Below are positions 1 through 12,442 of a stretch of 64,000 bases of DNA, in pieces. Both the position numbers and the translations under genes were made by a program. The first letter of the stretch is position 1; every line of letters begins with the position of its first letter. Under the pieces are notes generated by a model, which saw only the letters and a list, made by a program, of their open reading frames with translations, ran no database searches and was not told where the DNA came from. The stretch is from Aquatica leii. Taxonomy: Eukaryota; Arthropoda; Insecta; Coleoptera; Lampyridae. The DNA lies in assembly GCA_035610365.1 (NCBI GenBank), contig CM069433.1:189976760-190040759 (forward strand), given 5' to 3'.

Positions 1-107
1 TCACACCCAAACACAATATTTTAGCGCAAAGTTTGAATGAACTTTTCTCTATTATTACCTCTGTCCACAATTACCTGCTCCTCCTCTATCGTTCGTAAGG
101 TTGGCAA
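1..107. other. Unassigned flank left of the MULE element
   Basis: No gene or repeat is recognised here. The stretch lies just outside the left 12-bp direct repeat that flanks the MULE-type element. A short minus-strand open stretch exists but resembles no family I know. Confidence 0.3.
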
Positions 108-119
108 CGCTGCGCTAGC

Positions 120-205
120 AGTACGCGAAATTTGGGCGCCGGCGATTGGGCGCCAGGCGTTTCGGCGACGGGCGTTTTGGCGCCGGGCGTTTCGGCGCTA
201 AAAAA
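120..205 (+). repeat. Left MULE terminal repeat: GGCGCC minisatellite
   Basis: Four or five degenerate copies of a 14-16 bp unit containing GGCGCC or GGCGTTT. The inverted counterpart is at 4655-4720. GC content is far above the surroundings. Confidence 0.65.
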
Positions 206-319
206 AATTGAATGGAGTGAAAGTGAAATGGGATTTTTATGTTATTGAGCAACATTTTTTGACACGGGCCAGATCAAAATTTAATGTAACAGAAAATTCA
301 TGTAAATACAATTGCACTT

Positions 320-1725
320 TCACTCCATTAAAAAGTTATAAGAAATGCCTCTGAGATACTCAATAATTGTTCGGTTCTCAAAGTCTTGAACAATTGTGGT
401 AATTCTGTTATCCGCAGCTTGGTATTTTGCCCTTTTATGAGAAAGTGCTTGGCCACCTCCAAATTTTTCATAGAATGCGTCGCGTCCTTTCTGGATGTTT
501 CGCAAGCCGTCGATAAATTTCCACAGCGACGAGTGGTCCATACCTAATTGGCACTGCAAACTACGATGAGCAGTCTCCGCAAAATTATTGGTACGATCTT
601 CATTATTACGCACTCTTTGGTACACGTTCCAAATATTTGGCGAAAAAAAACGCCCTCCTGCGTGTGTGGTTTCTATTTCGCCTTCCAACGTAGTTATCTT
701 TGACCAGTTTAAAATTGGTTGCAATTCGTTCGGTAATTGTGCAGACAGCTCTTCAATTGCGTCATCAATGTGATCTAGAGGAGTAACGCCTAATGCAACT
801 ATCATCCGTGCAGAAAGAGCAAATTAGGGATCGGTATTATATTGTACCGTCAGTCCATGACTGGCTATTTGTTTCTTAAAATTTTGAACAAGGCAGCCTA
901 GTAATCGTGCCGTTAGAAATGCTTCAGCAACTGATCCAATATTTCGTAATCCAACAAAACAGTTTCAGGTTGAAATTGCGGGCACATTTCTTTTATCATT
1001 GAAAACAGCCGATCGTAGTTTGCCGTTGCTTGTTTGGCAATAACGCGTACAAAACTGGAAATACGAATCCACCCATGTTTGCCAAAATAACATAAATTTG
1101 ATGGAATAACAGAAGCGCTTGCCGAAATGTTCAATCCATAAAAATTTGTTTCCTGTGCTGGCTCCATCGTGCGTTATCTTCTCTCCCAAACATTAATATT
1201 CTAAATGGGCCCGGCTGCTCTGATCCGGTATCCTTCAATGAAAACATCTCGGATTGTCCAGGAGCACATTCGTATAGTCTATACGCTTCCGGAATTCCTA
1301 ACGTTTCCAGATCTATCGGAGTTGGGGGTGCAGCAGCGATACGGTTTCGCGTCCGCTGACACAATCTTCTAATAGCATCCTTGTTGAGCAACTGCTCTTG
1401 AACTGCAGGCGCACTGCCCTCCAGGGCATGGTTAAGTATTTGGGCAGGAGTCTCCATGGTTTGTTCCGCACGTCTTTTAATATCAACTTTTATTTTAGAA
1501 ACATTTACGCATGCCGCATTACTACCATGATTGTGGTTACCCGAAGAGCACAAATATTCGTCATCCACTGTTGTATGGACACGACTTAGGCACTTGTCCA
1601 CTTTTTGCTCACATCTCCAAAAATTTTTTTGTTCCATCTTTGGTTGCCTTGTCAAAAACGTACATGTAACCATTATAGGACACCTTTTTTTTGTTCCGCT
1701 TACTTTGAGTATCTTCCATAATTAA
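320..1725 (-). pseudogene. FLYWCH + MULE transposase, frameshifted
   Basis: Read on the minus strand from 1725 down. A FLYWCH-type zinc-finger segment is translated around 1670-1520 (W-R-C-E, then C-L-S-R, then H-N-H). It is followed by a long spacer and the start of a MULE DDE transposase domain (F-M-D at about 1131, then a reading like ALLPNKQ at about 1050). The C-terminal part, with WNVYQRVRNNEDRTNNFAE and a helical tail, occupies 805-320. The pieces lie in at least three frames with stops between them, so the gene is dead. Insect genomes hold many such FLYWCH-MULE genes. It lies inside the GGCGCC-rich terminal repeats, as its mobile element would. Confidence 0.75.
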
Positions 1726-1829
1726 ATATAGACTTGGACACTATTACGCTGACAAAATTATGGCAAGAAATATCTGCAGACAACTGAAGAGACTGATGCG
1801 GAAGAGTAAAGTTTAAATACTAAAATTTT

Positions 1830-1965
1830 CTAATTACACTAATCTTCTTAATTGCTTTCTGAGCACACGACAAGAGCTTTGCAAATAATAATGGGTACCT
1901 AATGATTCCAATTATCAGGATTTACACTAATCTTCTTAATTGCTTTCTGATCACAGGACAAGACA
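1830..1965. repeat. Two spaced direct repeats of about 42 bp
   Basis: Two copies of a unit starting TTACACTAATCTTCTTAATT and continuing through GCTTTCTGA(G/T)CACA.GACAAGA occur at about 1835-1877 and 1921-1964. No coding content. They lie between the MULE gene and the LINE 3' end and may be MULE noncoding sequence. Confidence 0.55.
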
Positions 1966-2136
1966 ATAATTTAAATATTTTCCAGATTGAATGTACTTAC
2001 AACAATTAAGAAAATACCGATATTGCGAAATTTACTTTAAATATTCAATAACATAAAGGGTAATGTAAAGTAGCGTTTTGAAAGTGCATTGGTAAAATTT
2101 TCTTGCATAACATATATATAAGTTTAACTTTATTCG

Positions 2137-4650
2137 TTGCCATTTGGCTTACAAATTTGGTCGTGTTGTCTATACAAATATACTACATTTTCTTATCCCA
2201 TATCCCCCCTTAACTTTTTCCTCCTGCTCCATACTTCCTCCATCCATTCCGCTCCTTTTCCGTTTTCATCTAAGATATCCACTGTTTTCATCACCTCTTC
2301 TCTTAGTTCCCTGCATCTCTTTCTCATGTGGTCCAGGTCTTCCGTTTCTTCTCCGCATAGCCTGCACAACTTTTCTGGTTCTTCCTTCCAATATTTGTTC
2401 CCTAACTCCTCGTTGCCACATCTGAACCTTGCCACCATTTTTTTCCTTTTGTTGCTTTTAATCTCACCGTCTTTTAAATATTTTGGCACCCCTTCACCCT
2501 TGATATCTTTATAATTCCTATTATATCTGCTCTCTTTTATCTTTGTCCATCTTTCTTGTTTTTCGATGTCTCTATCTCTCCTTATTATTTCTTCTCTTGT
2601 CCCAACCCCCACTTCTCTTAATCTCTCCACTTCTTCACTCGCGTACCCGTTTCTTGTGTAATACTCTTCTCTGCCCTCCTGCCCGTACTTCACTTTCCCT
2701 CCCTTTATCTCTTTCCAACATTCTTGCAGAATTTTGCAATCTGTTCTTTCCCTCATTTCTTCCTCGTATTTTATTGCTCTTTTTCCTGTCTCAATCTTTA
2801 TTTTTTCTATCTGAACCTCCTCTCTCACAATATACCCCGGTGTATCACTGTCCAATCCTAACACCCATCTCCAGTATTTTTTCTGTAGCCCCTATACCTC
2901 CCTCCACTCCTTCCAGCCCCATATTTCCGCTCCATACATTACCACCCCCTTTATTAATTTTTCGAACAGCAATTTTCTTTTTTTTATATCCATCTTGAAT
3001 ATTCTTTCCCCCACACCCCATACTTGTCCTATTAGCCTGTTTCCTTTCGTCACCCTTTCCTTTATGTGTTCTCCCTCTTTATTATCCTGTTTCATCGTGT
3101 AGCCCAGGTATGTAAATTCCTTCACTTGTTGCACTTTCTCATCACTCCATCTCCACTCCTCTCTTGTTCTTTTTCCCCTCCTTTTCTAAATATCATTATC
3201 TTTGTTTTCTCCGTGTTTACTTCCATTTCTTTTTTTTTCATATATTTTTCTAGCGTTTTCATCATCTCTTTCATTTCCTTTTCCTCCTTAGCCACCAGCA
3301 CTATGTCATCCGCATACGCCAACGACCATACCTTAGCTTTCCCTACCACTATCCCTCCTGTCTGTTGTCCTCTCATTGTCTCTTCCAGATCCCCCGTATA
3401 TACCGAGAACAGGCTTGGGCTCAGTGGGCATCCCTGCCTCAACCCCCTCTTTGTGATGAATTTCTCACTCTCTTCCCCATTCACTTTAACTCTGCTTCTC
3501 GTTTCTTCGTATATTTCCTCTATTCTTTGTATTAGTCTTTCATTGATTTTTTTTCTTTTCATATATTCCCACAGCTTTTCCCTATTCACTTTGTCAAAAG
3601 CAGCTTTTAGGTCTACGAATAGTGCTACCATTTTCCCTCTTTTTTTCTAGTTCTTTATTTACTAAGTGTTTCATTATATATATGTTGTCTATCGCCCTTC
3701 TTCCTTTTCTGAATCCCGCTTGTCCGTCTGGTACCAAACTTCTTTCCTCTATTTCCTTCTGTAATCTTTCTTGCAGTATTGTCGCGTACAATTTGTATGC
3801 CGAGTTCAGTAATGTTACCCTCTATAATTCTCGACTTTCTTTTTCGCTTTTTATGTATTGGGCATATTATTCCCTCTCTCCATCTCTCTGGGAATCCTTC
3901 CCCTTTCCATATTTTGTTTATTATTCCCGTCATCCTTTTTGCTACATTTTCTCCCCTGTATATCCACTCTTCTCCTTGTATCCCATCTTCTCCTGTCCTC
4001 CTTTTTTTATATTCTTTATCGCCTCTATTACTTCTTCCTCCCTTATTCTATCCCTATCTCCTTCTTCTTGTCTTACTACCGCGTCTTCTCTTTTTTCTTT
4101 TTCTTGCTTTTGTTCTTCCCCTCCCAACAGGTTCCGAAAATATATCTCCCATTCTTTAATTTTTATTCCCTTTGTCGTCCTGTTTTTTTTTCCTCTGCTT
4201 CTTCCCGTTCATTATTTCCCACCCTTTTTCGTTGCACAATTTCAGCAGTTCCTCTCCCTCTTTATTTATCACCTTGTCCTTTGTTTGTCTCTTTCCCGTC
4301 CCTTTTCTTTCTTGTATTCCCCCCTCTTCCCCTATTCTTGCGTTGAAGTCCTCTCCTACTATTATCAATCTCTCTTCCCTCTCTTCTATCATCTCTTCTA
4401 TGTTTTTCCTTGTCTCTTTCATTCTACTGTTATAAACCGTCACCACTTTTATTTTTGTTTTTCCCCACTGCATGTTCCTTTCTACAACTCCTCTTCTCTG
4501 TTGCACTTTCTCCTTCTTTTCCTGGTTCAACCATTTTTTTCTTATTCCCGTTATTATACCCCCCTTTGCTCTCCCTTTTTTCTTTTCTCTTTCTGCATGT
4601 TGCACCACCCACTCAAATTCCTCCGGCAACTCTTTTTCCCACCATAACAT
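2137..4650 (-). mobile_element. Non-LTR retrotransposon (LINE), 5'-truncated, copy 1
   Basis: Minus strand. From high to low coordinates: an endonuclease-type segment with VGEDFNARIG (about 4350), then reverse transcriptase with WREGIICPIHKK (about 3870), PDGQAGFRKGRRA (about 3715), FVDLKAAFDKV (about 3615), RQGCPLSPSLF (about 3430) and YADDIVLV (about 3305). A long basic C-terminal region follows, with a C-x2-C-x8-H-x4-C zinc motif (CRLCGEETEDLDHMRKRC, about 2350). Several frameshifts separate these blocks. The plus strand is strikingly C/T-rich, so large plus-strand open frames here are only shadows. Family: APE-type LINE of Jockey/R1-like type; exact clade not resolved. Confidence 0.85.
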
Positions 4651-4654
4651 AATT

Positions 4655-4720
4655 TCGGCGCCAAAACGCCTGGCGCCTAAACGCCCGGCGCCCAATCGCC
4701 TACGCCCAACCGTCCTGCTT
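4655..4720 (-). repeat. Right MULE terminal repeat: GGCGCC minisatellite
   Basis: Inverted partner of the array at 120-205, again with GGCGCC units in tandem, ending against the 12-bp direct repeat at 4721-4732. The LINE reading frame opens straight into this array, so the LINE 5' end is truncated at its edge. Confidence 0.65.
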
Positions 4721-4737
4721 CGCTGCGCTAGCCGTAT

Positions 4738-7690
4738 CTACTCTTTTGTATTTAATGTAAGCCATTCGATTGCTTTCTTCCCCGCCTGTACTCTTATCTT
4801 TTCTAACTTTACTTCCTCCTCTACTATGTACCCTAGCGTCTTACTTTCTAATCCTAACGTCCATTTCCAGTATTTTTCTTGTACTTTCTCCAATTCCTCC
4901 CATTCCTTCCACCCCCATATTTCCGCTCTGTACATCATCACACTCTTTATTAATTTGTTAAGCCATGTTCTTGCTTCTATTTGCTTCCCAAGCCTCCTCT
5001 CTCCTATACCCCACACGTGACCTACTATTCTAATACATGTCTTCGCCAACCACTTTATATGAGCTTCATCGTATCTGATTCGATAACCCAAATAAGTCAC
5101 TTCATTTACACTTTCTATTACCTTGTCTTCCCACTTCCAATCCACTCATTTTGTATCCCCCCCCCCCTTATTTTTGAAACACTGCTATCTTTGTTTTTCC
5201 CACATTTACACTAAATCTCCATTTATCTTTCTTTCTTCACTATAATTACTATGTCATCCGCATACGCCAAAACCTACACTATTACCCCCCCATTACTATT
5301 CCATCAACTCTTTCTCTAAATCCTCTACATATACTGCAACTAAACTTGGACTAAGTGGGCACCTCTGCCTTAATCTTTTATTTGTCCAAAATGTTGCACT
5401 TAACTTTCCATCTATTCTTCTTTACACTTTATCTCATTATTTATTTCCTGTATATTCCTAACTAGTTCCTCCTCTATATGTTTCTTTCTTAATATATTTC
5501 ATAATTTACTTCTATGGTCATTATCAAACGCTGCTAGTCCGCTAAGATCTTTGTTTCCTCTATTTCTTTTTCCAGTATTTTTTGTAAAATAGTCATAATA
5601 ATCTTATATCCCACATTTGCCACACTTACACCTCTAATTTTTTTACTTTTCTTCTGTCGTCTCCTTTGCAAACTAGGCATATTATTGCTCTTTTCGAATC
5701 ATCCGGAAACCCTTCACCAGACCATATCTTGTTTAAAATTTTCCTTATTCTTTCTTCTTCTCCCATCCGTCCTTTCTGCCTTTCCTTTTTTTTATTTGTC
5801 TTAATGCTTCTCCTATTTCATCTTTCTGTAAAGCCTCCTCTTGTTATCCTTTCTATTTCGAATTCATCCTTTCTCTCTTCTTCCCCTTCTAAGACCTTTA
5901 CGCAATGTTCTCTCTATTTTTTCATATCAATTTGTATCCCCTTTTTTTACCAATTTTTTTTCTTCTTCAAAAAGCTTTCATTCCTTTGTTATCTAACATT
6001 TTTAGATGTTCCTCCAACTATTTTCTATATTCTCTACCACAGTCTTTTCTATATTGTGATCTTAATTTTTTATATTCCTGAATATTAATTTTTCCTTTCT
6101 TCCACTTTTTTTTGCCTCTTCTTACCTTCTTCCTGGCTTCCCTGCATTTCTTATTCCACCACCTCTTTTTTCTATACCTACTCTTTTATGTTTTTTTCTT
6201 ATATATTATCCTTTGTACTGCTTTATCCATTTTATTGATCAGTTCTTTCACTCTTTCCTCTACTCATTCCTTTATCCATTGTTCCTCCTCTAATTTTTCC
6301 TTATAAACCTCAATATTTTCATTTGTTCATACATTTTTCTCTCCACAAACTGTGTCTATTTTTTTTCTTTTTCTCTTCCAACTTTTTAGTTTTACTTCTA
6401 ATGGCTAATAGTCAGAATCAACCTTTTCCCCTACTTTAAATTTTTTTATTTCATCCAAAACCTCTCCCCTAAACATTACATAATCTATTATAAATTCTCC
6501 CCTCTCACTTATATATGTATATTTTTCTATATCCCCTTCCTCCATATTTCCGTTGAGTATAGTCCACCCCTTCCCCTCACATAACTCTAATAGCTCTCTA
6601 CCTTGTTTGTTTAATGTCTTATCCATCGTTACTTTTTTTATTTCCTCCCCATTTGCTATCATATACCTATTATTAATTTTCCTCTCTCTCCTTCAACCAG
6701 TACTGTTTCAAGTTCCTTATTATTAGTTTCATTTCTTGACGTACACTGTTATCCCCGTATATCTACCCAGATCTTCCCTTAATATTTTATTTACTACTAT
6801 TCCTTGCTCTCTTTTCTTCTTCTTTTACTACCCATTCTTCTCTTACTCCCGATATTAAAACCCCTTACGCTCTTCTTTTTTTTCTTTTCTGGTCGCGAAC
6901 TGCACATTCCATCTATATCCTTCTAGTAAATGTACTTTCCATCTTTCCTGATCTCCTCCTCCAGCCACGTTTCTGCTATATACTTCCAAAATTCAGCTCC
7001 TTTATTTTGAACCCCTGCAACGTTCCAAAAAACTAAACCTTCGTTTTTTTTCTTATCGTTTTCCTTGATGTTTGCCTGGTAGTCTCCATTTTTTTAATTC
7101 TTTACTCCTCTTATCTATAATTTTTTGGCCTCCTCTCTAATTTATTTTCTTTTACGTTCCAGTTCCTCTACCTTAACCCATAATTTCATTACCTCTATTT
7201 TTGTTTTTTTCCTTCTTCCTTTAGCCTTCTTCCTTCCATCCTTATATTTTTTTGTACCTCTCTTTCAACTAGCGTCATATCTTCATCTATAAACATTCTT
7301 GTTCCTCTTAGCCCTTCTTTTTTTTTTTAATATTTCTAGCTTATCTTCTACGGAATTCAATTTTACCAGTATTAACCCATTCACTATTTTAATTGCGTCT
7401 CTTATACATTTTTCCACTCCTAATTCATTTTTAAACAAGTTATCCGCTTGCTTTTTACGTTCTTCTCTTCCCTCTTGACCTTCCATCTCTCTTATAACCA
7501 AGTTCTTCCTTCTCTTTTTCCTTTCCATTACTTCCACTCTTCTTTCCAGACTTTCTATTTTCTCTCCCATTCTCTTATTTTTTTTCTCGCACATATCGCA
7601 TATCTCCCTTCGCTCTACTCTTTCATTTCTTAACTCCGCGAAAAGGAAAAGACCCTCCTGTATCAATATGTCTGAAATTTATTCTGTCTT
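4738..7690 (-). mobile_element. Non-LTR retrotransposon (LINE), copy 2, more decayed
   Basis: Same family as the copy at 2137-4650. The C-terminal reading at 5145-4738 (TYLGYR, HVWGIGERR, YRAEIWGWKEWEE) closely parallels TYLGYT, QVWGVGERI and YGAEIWGWKEW of copy 1. The RT core at 5650-5160 is in pieces (a remnant of the YADD region near 5260). An endonuclease fragment lies at 6662-6405 (GEFIIDYVMFRGE). At 7666-7283 there is an ORF1 relic: a coiled coil followed by RKNLVIREMEGQ and KIVNG, like the RRM of L1-type ORF1 proteins. The 3' end is cut off near the MULE boundary at 4738. Confidence 0.8.
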
Positions 7691-7740
7691 TATGCCGACC
7701 TACTGATCATTAGTATAATAATCTTCTTTAACTTGTCTTA

Positions 7741-8754
7741 GATGCTTCTCATAACTTTGTGAAATGGTCTGTTAAAGATAATGTTTTTTATCGTCGTGTT
7801 GTTACTCTTTGCTCTTCTGACGACTGACAAATAGTAGTTCCTAGAAAACAACGTACGGAAATGATTCGTAACCATCACGATCCTCCTGTCACTAGACACT
7901 ATGGTGTTTCGAAAACTACAACTAGGATTTTGCAACGTTCTGTCTACGCGCAGGTGTCGCTCGCTATATTCGGCGTTGTCGTGTGTGTGCTGCGCACAAG
8001 ATGGAACAAGTTGCTCCGCCTGGTAAATTCGCTCCTCATGCTAAGCCATTACACCATTAGCAAGTTCTTTGCTTTGACATCTGCCTCAATCTTCAAAAAG
8101 TCATAGTTATGTACTAGTATTTTACTAAGTTTCCTCTGATCTTTCCCTTACGTTCATCTCTTGCTATATCTATTTGTAAAATCATCGAAGAACACACCTT
8201 TCTTTTTTTGATGCCCCTGAGTATCAGACAATGGTGTTCAGTTTTGTAGTAACGAGTTTGGTAAGCTTTGGTACCACTTATGAGACAACTATACTCTTTA
8301 CGGCTAAATATCATCCTAGGGCTAATCCCTCCGAAAGGATTAATCGTGTCTTAAAAACCATGATTTCTTTATATGTCAAAGAAAATCATTGACATTGGGA
8401 TGTAAATCTCTCAAAGAATGACTGCGATATCGATACTGCAAAACACGAGATCATTGATTGTACTCCTTTCTTTGCACTTTTTGGACGTGCACTCGTTCTT
8501 TCAGGAAATTTCTTAGGTCAATCTTCTGTTGTTCTTATTTTTTGGAACCTAAGGTTACTCGTTCAGTGTCTCATTATGAAGCTATGCGTACGCATATTTT
8601 GGAACAACTTTCTAAAGCGTACACGAAAACACAAAATAGATATAACCTTCGCCGTCGACATGTGCGATATAACACACCCGGTGAAGTTTATATGATATTA
8701 TTTGTATATTTGTTTAAAAATTATTTAGAGGTATCAAGAGGGGGTGGTAGGTGA
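7741..8754 (+). pseudogene. Ty3/gypsy-type integrase remnant
   Basis: Broken plus-strand frames read as an integrase. A His-His-Cys-Cys-like start lies at 7861-8060 (HHDPPVTRHYGVSKTT). The catalytic-core end reads YHPRANPSERINRVLKTMI at about 8310-8375. A C-terminal segment at 8560-8700 reads YNLRRRHVRYNTPGEVY. Stops and frame changes separate them. It converges on the next, opposite-strand gypsy element at about 8755. Confidence 0.7.
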
Positions 8755-8799
8755 CTAAATACGAACTTGCACGAAAGTTACGCGCGCACCCGAACTTAC

Positions 8800-9940
8800 T
8801 CGAACGCAGCCGAGTGACTGAGAGTGAGTGAGAACTGGTGAATCCACTCTACTGTCACCCGATACGTATCGTTCGGTAACATCCGCGCTATTACTAGAGG
8901 TCCTCGGTATCGTGCCTGTAATTTGGTCGACTCGCACTCTTTTCATAAACATGATGTGGCCGACTTTGTATTGCGGTCCTTAAATGCGTTTCTCGTCAAA
9001 ATATTTGCATTGTTTTACCTGCTCAAATTTTACCTTTTCGTGTATTTCGTCTCGAGTTTTCTCACGGTTTACGTAACCTCGTTTTAATCGTCTTGCGCCA
9101 AGACTCTTAATTCGCCGTCCACAAATCTTGGTAAATAACCGTACACAACTTGGAATGGAGTTTTTCCTGTGATTTTGTTTAATAGATCGCGTTCGTACTC
9201 AGATGTTTTTAAATCCCATGGCCTGTCGTCTTCGTTTACTAGATTAGTTGTTATTACCGATAACCCGTCTTGTTAGCACGCTTTACCTGGCCATTTACTC
9301 CTAGCTGTCTTGTCCAATTAAACGTGTGTTTGATATCATTTGTAGTGTAGTACTGACCAAGCTCGCGTGAGGTAAAAGATGCTCCGCGGTCAGTCACAAT
9401 TTGTCCCGGCATCCCATAGGCGTTTATGAATTCGCGCAAAGCCGCCATAACTCCGCTCGTTTTTGTGTTTCGACCCGCCCGCATCCGCACGTATTTTGAA
9501 AAACTGTCTGTCGCCATCAACAAATAAGTGCTTTTCAGCGGCGTTCAAAGAGTCTCTTGAAGAACGGAATTAGATGCAAATGACCTTGCTCTTTCCCACC
9601 CGGCACTTTATTTAACGCACACACGATGCACGCCCATATATGTTGTCTTGCATAGCGTCGTACTCCCGCGAACCAGTATCGTTCCATAATTTTCCCAACT
9701 TCGGTATCAACTCACGTTTTGCGCTGCACACTGTCACTAATTTCACCAATCGTCCGTTTTTCAATTTGTACTCTTTCACTCTCTGTTGTTCCTCTTTAGT
9801 TCTTTCCGTAATGTCCTTCTCTAGAGCTTGTATAATTCCATGTAATATTTCGTCACCTCGTTGCAGAATTAAAACGAAATCTCCCTCGTCGATTGGTTGT
9901 AGAATTTCGCTTGGACTGTAAATTTCTTGTTCTGTATCGT
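8800..9940 (-). pseudogene. gypsy integrase (decayed)
   Basis: Minus strand: the core at 9523-9254 reads ATDSFSKYVRMRA, then IVTDRGASFTSRELGQYY, giving two of the DDE acidic residues. At 9170-9100 a reading like TGKTPFQVVYGYLP follows. Near 8930-8830 a GPY-module-like reading (YRGPLVITRMLPNDTYRV) ends the protein. An upstream zinc-binding region is in fragments at 9921-9640. Confidence 0.7.
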
Positions 9941-10019
9941 CCGGTTCCTAGTAAGCTGCTTGCAATAAAGCGGCGCAGTGCTTTATCTGGCAATCGTATT
10001 CAGACAACAGATAATACCA

Positions 10020-10330
10020 CTTTGCGATTTGCGAGTTGACCGTTCGTTGTGCATTTCAATACATCAATGCCTGTCAATCTGCTATAATCTCGAAATGGAT
10101 TCCTATAAGGTACTGTCTTAGTCTGTTCACGCTAAACACAATAGCCATGAGTTCTAAATTGCTGAAATGGTATTTACGTTCTACTTTAGCCGTTTTCTGC
10201 AAAATATAGTGCACTGCTCGCCAAGCTGTTACGAGAAAATCAGGTTCCTCGAGTTAGGCAGCCAATAATAAATAGTTACGCTGGTCTTCTTGTAACAAAA
10301 CAAAGCAACGGCTAGCACAGCTTCTCCGGA
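10020..10330 (-). pseudogene. gypsy RNase H segment
   Basis: Minus-strand translation of about 10200-10090 gives KVERKYHFSNLELMAIVFSV, typical of the RNase H domain of Ty3/gypsy pol (normally YHSYELE.LAIV). The N-terminal part of the domain (CDASADGVARVLLQKD) is at about 11115-11060, so the domain is interrupted. Confidence 0.65.
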
Positions 10331-11142
10331 GAGGGATCGCAGGCATTGTGATGCGAAATTATAACATAAATCTAAAAAGGCGCCAAGACGATGAAAGGTT
10401 ATATTAGGGAGATACCGTCTAACTCTACTCGTAGCTGAAAACCAAAAATAACACCACCGAAGTAATATACACAGTATATATAGGTATTTATTTTATCACA
10501 GAAAATAAAGAAGGTGCATCAATATAAATTTTCGCAAATATAGATACGTAGGTTGAATTGATTATAAGTTGCATCGAATAGTGAGCAACACACCGTAGGA
10601 CAAGCTGACCCTGTCGGTCTAAACTTTTACATAAACATAACGTCTGAATTTATATTCGTAATTTTAAAATCGTAAACAAACAAACAATTTAAGCCTTCGA
10701 GACTCAACGCTCACTGCATATGAGTTTTCCAACTAGGCCACCTGCTACTTATCTTCAGCGATAACGGTAAACATGTGGTGATTACCAAAATCCGCACAGA
10801 ATCAAATTAACCCCCAATAAAAAAAAATTTACACCACTTACCTCGATTCAGCTTTACAAATCTAATTGTATATTCGCGTGAAACGATCTAAAGGTGAAGG
10901 TTGCACCGGGCGTAAAAGTACAGAGCTCGTCGATGGTCTTACAGGAAGTAAAGTTAAAAATGCTGTCTAAAATTTGACATTTTCGACGAAATAGTAGGGA
11001 ATTCTAAGGACAAATTTCATACTTAAAGATAAATTTTTATACTCGCGAATTGAACTACTAATTTTTAACATAACAAAGCTCCGTCATCGTCTTTTTGCAG
11101 CAGTACTCTGGCAACGCCGTCCGCACTCGCGTCGCAACGTAG

Positions 11143-11960
11143 TTAGGTTTTGGCCTCTGAATCGTATAGGCTTAACACCAGCTTCCGTGTCAACGACTTT
11201 TGCAAGTCCTTGAAAGCTCGTTCTTCGGAGTCGCCCCACGCAAATTCGACTCCGGTCCTCGTCAATTCTGTCAGTGGTTGCGCGCGTTCTGCGTACCGAC
11301 TCACAAAACGTCGAGAATATCCAGTCAGTCCAAGAAAACGTTGTACGTTCTTGAGTCGTGGATAATTCCGCACCGCGTTAGTTTTCTGAGTTCCCTAGAA
11401 ACTCGATTTCTGTTTTCCCAAAAAGCACTTTCTGATGTTTAAGGCTAAATAGGCTACGCGTAGCGCGATTAAAACTTTCGTCAGTAGTTTGCACATTCCG
11501 TGCCACGTTTTGTCGGGTATCAAAATATCGTCTATGAAACAAACTACACCTGCGTCCTTGATCGGTCCTAAACATCATGCGTTGAAATTCTCCCGTTTCG
11601 TCTCAAGTTATCAAGGCTGTCTTTGGTTTTGCTTCCTCCAAAAGTAGGACCTGGAGGTACCCGTTCATTAAATCTCGCGTCGTAAACAAACAAGATTTGC
11701 CTAAAGTTCCCAGTGCGTTGTCCACGTTCGGCATGGGAAAATTATTTTTCACCGTTTGCGTATTTAATTTTCGGTAGTCTACCACGTCCACAGTTCTTTG
11801 TCACCAACAACACCGGCGACGCGTATAGAGATTGTGTTTCGCGCACTATCCCTAATTATTTTCATTCGCGCACCATTTGCTTCGTAATTTCTCGTGCTCT
11901 AGCACTTTGTCGGTTGGATGTGTTTCTGACTAGAAGTCGTCATTAACGCATATTTTACGT
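11143..11960 (-). pseudogene. gypsy reverse transcriptase (decayed)
   Basis: Minus strand: VVDYRKLNTQTVKNNFPMPN (11786-11727) and FTTRDLMNGYLQV (about 11690) mark the RT fingers and palm. A broken segment at 11578-11378 follows, then QRFLGLTGYSRRFVSRYAER (about 11340-11280), the RT-RNase H connection. Two frame changes and missing catalytic blocks make it non-functional. Confidence 0.75.
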
Positions 11961-12040
11961 TGTTTATCGTAAATCCTAGCACAATTTGTTCCTTTCGTTC
12001 GTCAAATGTTAACTTCAGGTCGATGCACATTTTATTTTTC

Positions 12041-12442
12041 TCATGAAAATAAATCGACACGTTCCCTAGTTCCCTGTTGTCTCCTCTTCATCCTTTCCCA
12101 TCGGTCCGCCGTGCTCGTGGTGCGGTTGAATGTCTTCCGAAAAGCTTCCGCAAAATCGTTCCAAGTGTTCGTCGGACGTCGTATCAGGTTTTCGCCGCAT
12201 TTCTCGTCTGCATTTTTTGCTATTTCTAACTTCATCGAGTCTGACCAGTCATGAAAGAGTCCTCCGCTGATGATGCCGTCTAGCCAGTCCGTAGCTTCCG
12301 TTCCGCACTCTTCTCCGTCATACGTGCTGATATTTTTCGTCAGATCGAGCATTACTTGAAATATCGTCGGCTGTGGCGCTTGCGGTCGTTGTATCGTCGC
12401 CATTGCCGTTAGTTTTCCAATCGCTTCGGTTTGGGCTGCTAT
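12041..12442 (-). pseudogene. gypsy gag, main part
   Basis: A reading with AAQTEAIGKLTAMATIQRP, then a retrotransposon-gag-like region (TWNDFAEAFRKTFN, DRWERMKRRQQGTRE). Its N-terminal residues are not adjacent. They lie at 15424-15384, beyond the TIR element inserted at 12443. The two parts are in one frame when the element and one AT are left out. Confidence 0.75.

Larger units (their letters stand above)
108..4732. mobile_element. Mutator-like (MULE) DNA transposon with GGCGCC-rich TIRs, containing a LINE
   Basis: A 12-bp direct repeat (CGCTGCGCTAGC) sits at 108-119 and 4721-4732. Immediately inside are inverted arrays built from units like GGCGTTTTGGCGCC (about 120-205 and 4655-4720). 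The left copy in plus sense and the right copy in minus sense align, sharing GGCGATTGGGCGCC. Between them lie a minus-strand FLYWCH/MULE transposase relic (320-1725) and a 5'-truncated LINE (2137-4650). MULEs typically have long TIRs and 8-11 bp target duplications, so a 12-bp repeat fits if a base or two is chance identity. The right TIR abuts the LINE end, so element sequence has probably been lost there. Confidence 0.6.

Noticed and set aside
2137..5020. Large plus-strand open frames rich in S, P, L and F
   Set aside because: They are shadows of the purine-rich minus-strand LINE, whose RT and endonuclease motifs are clear.
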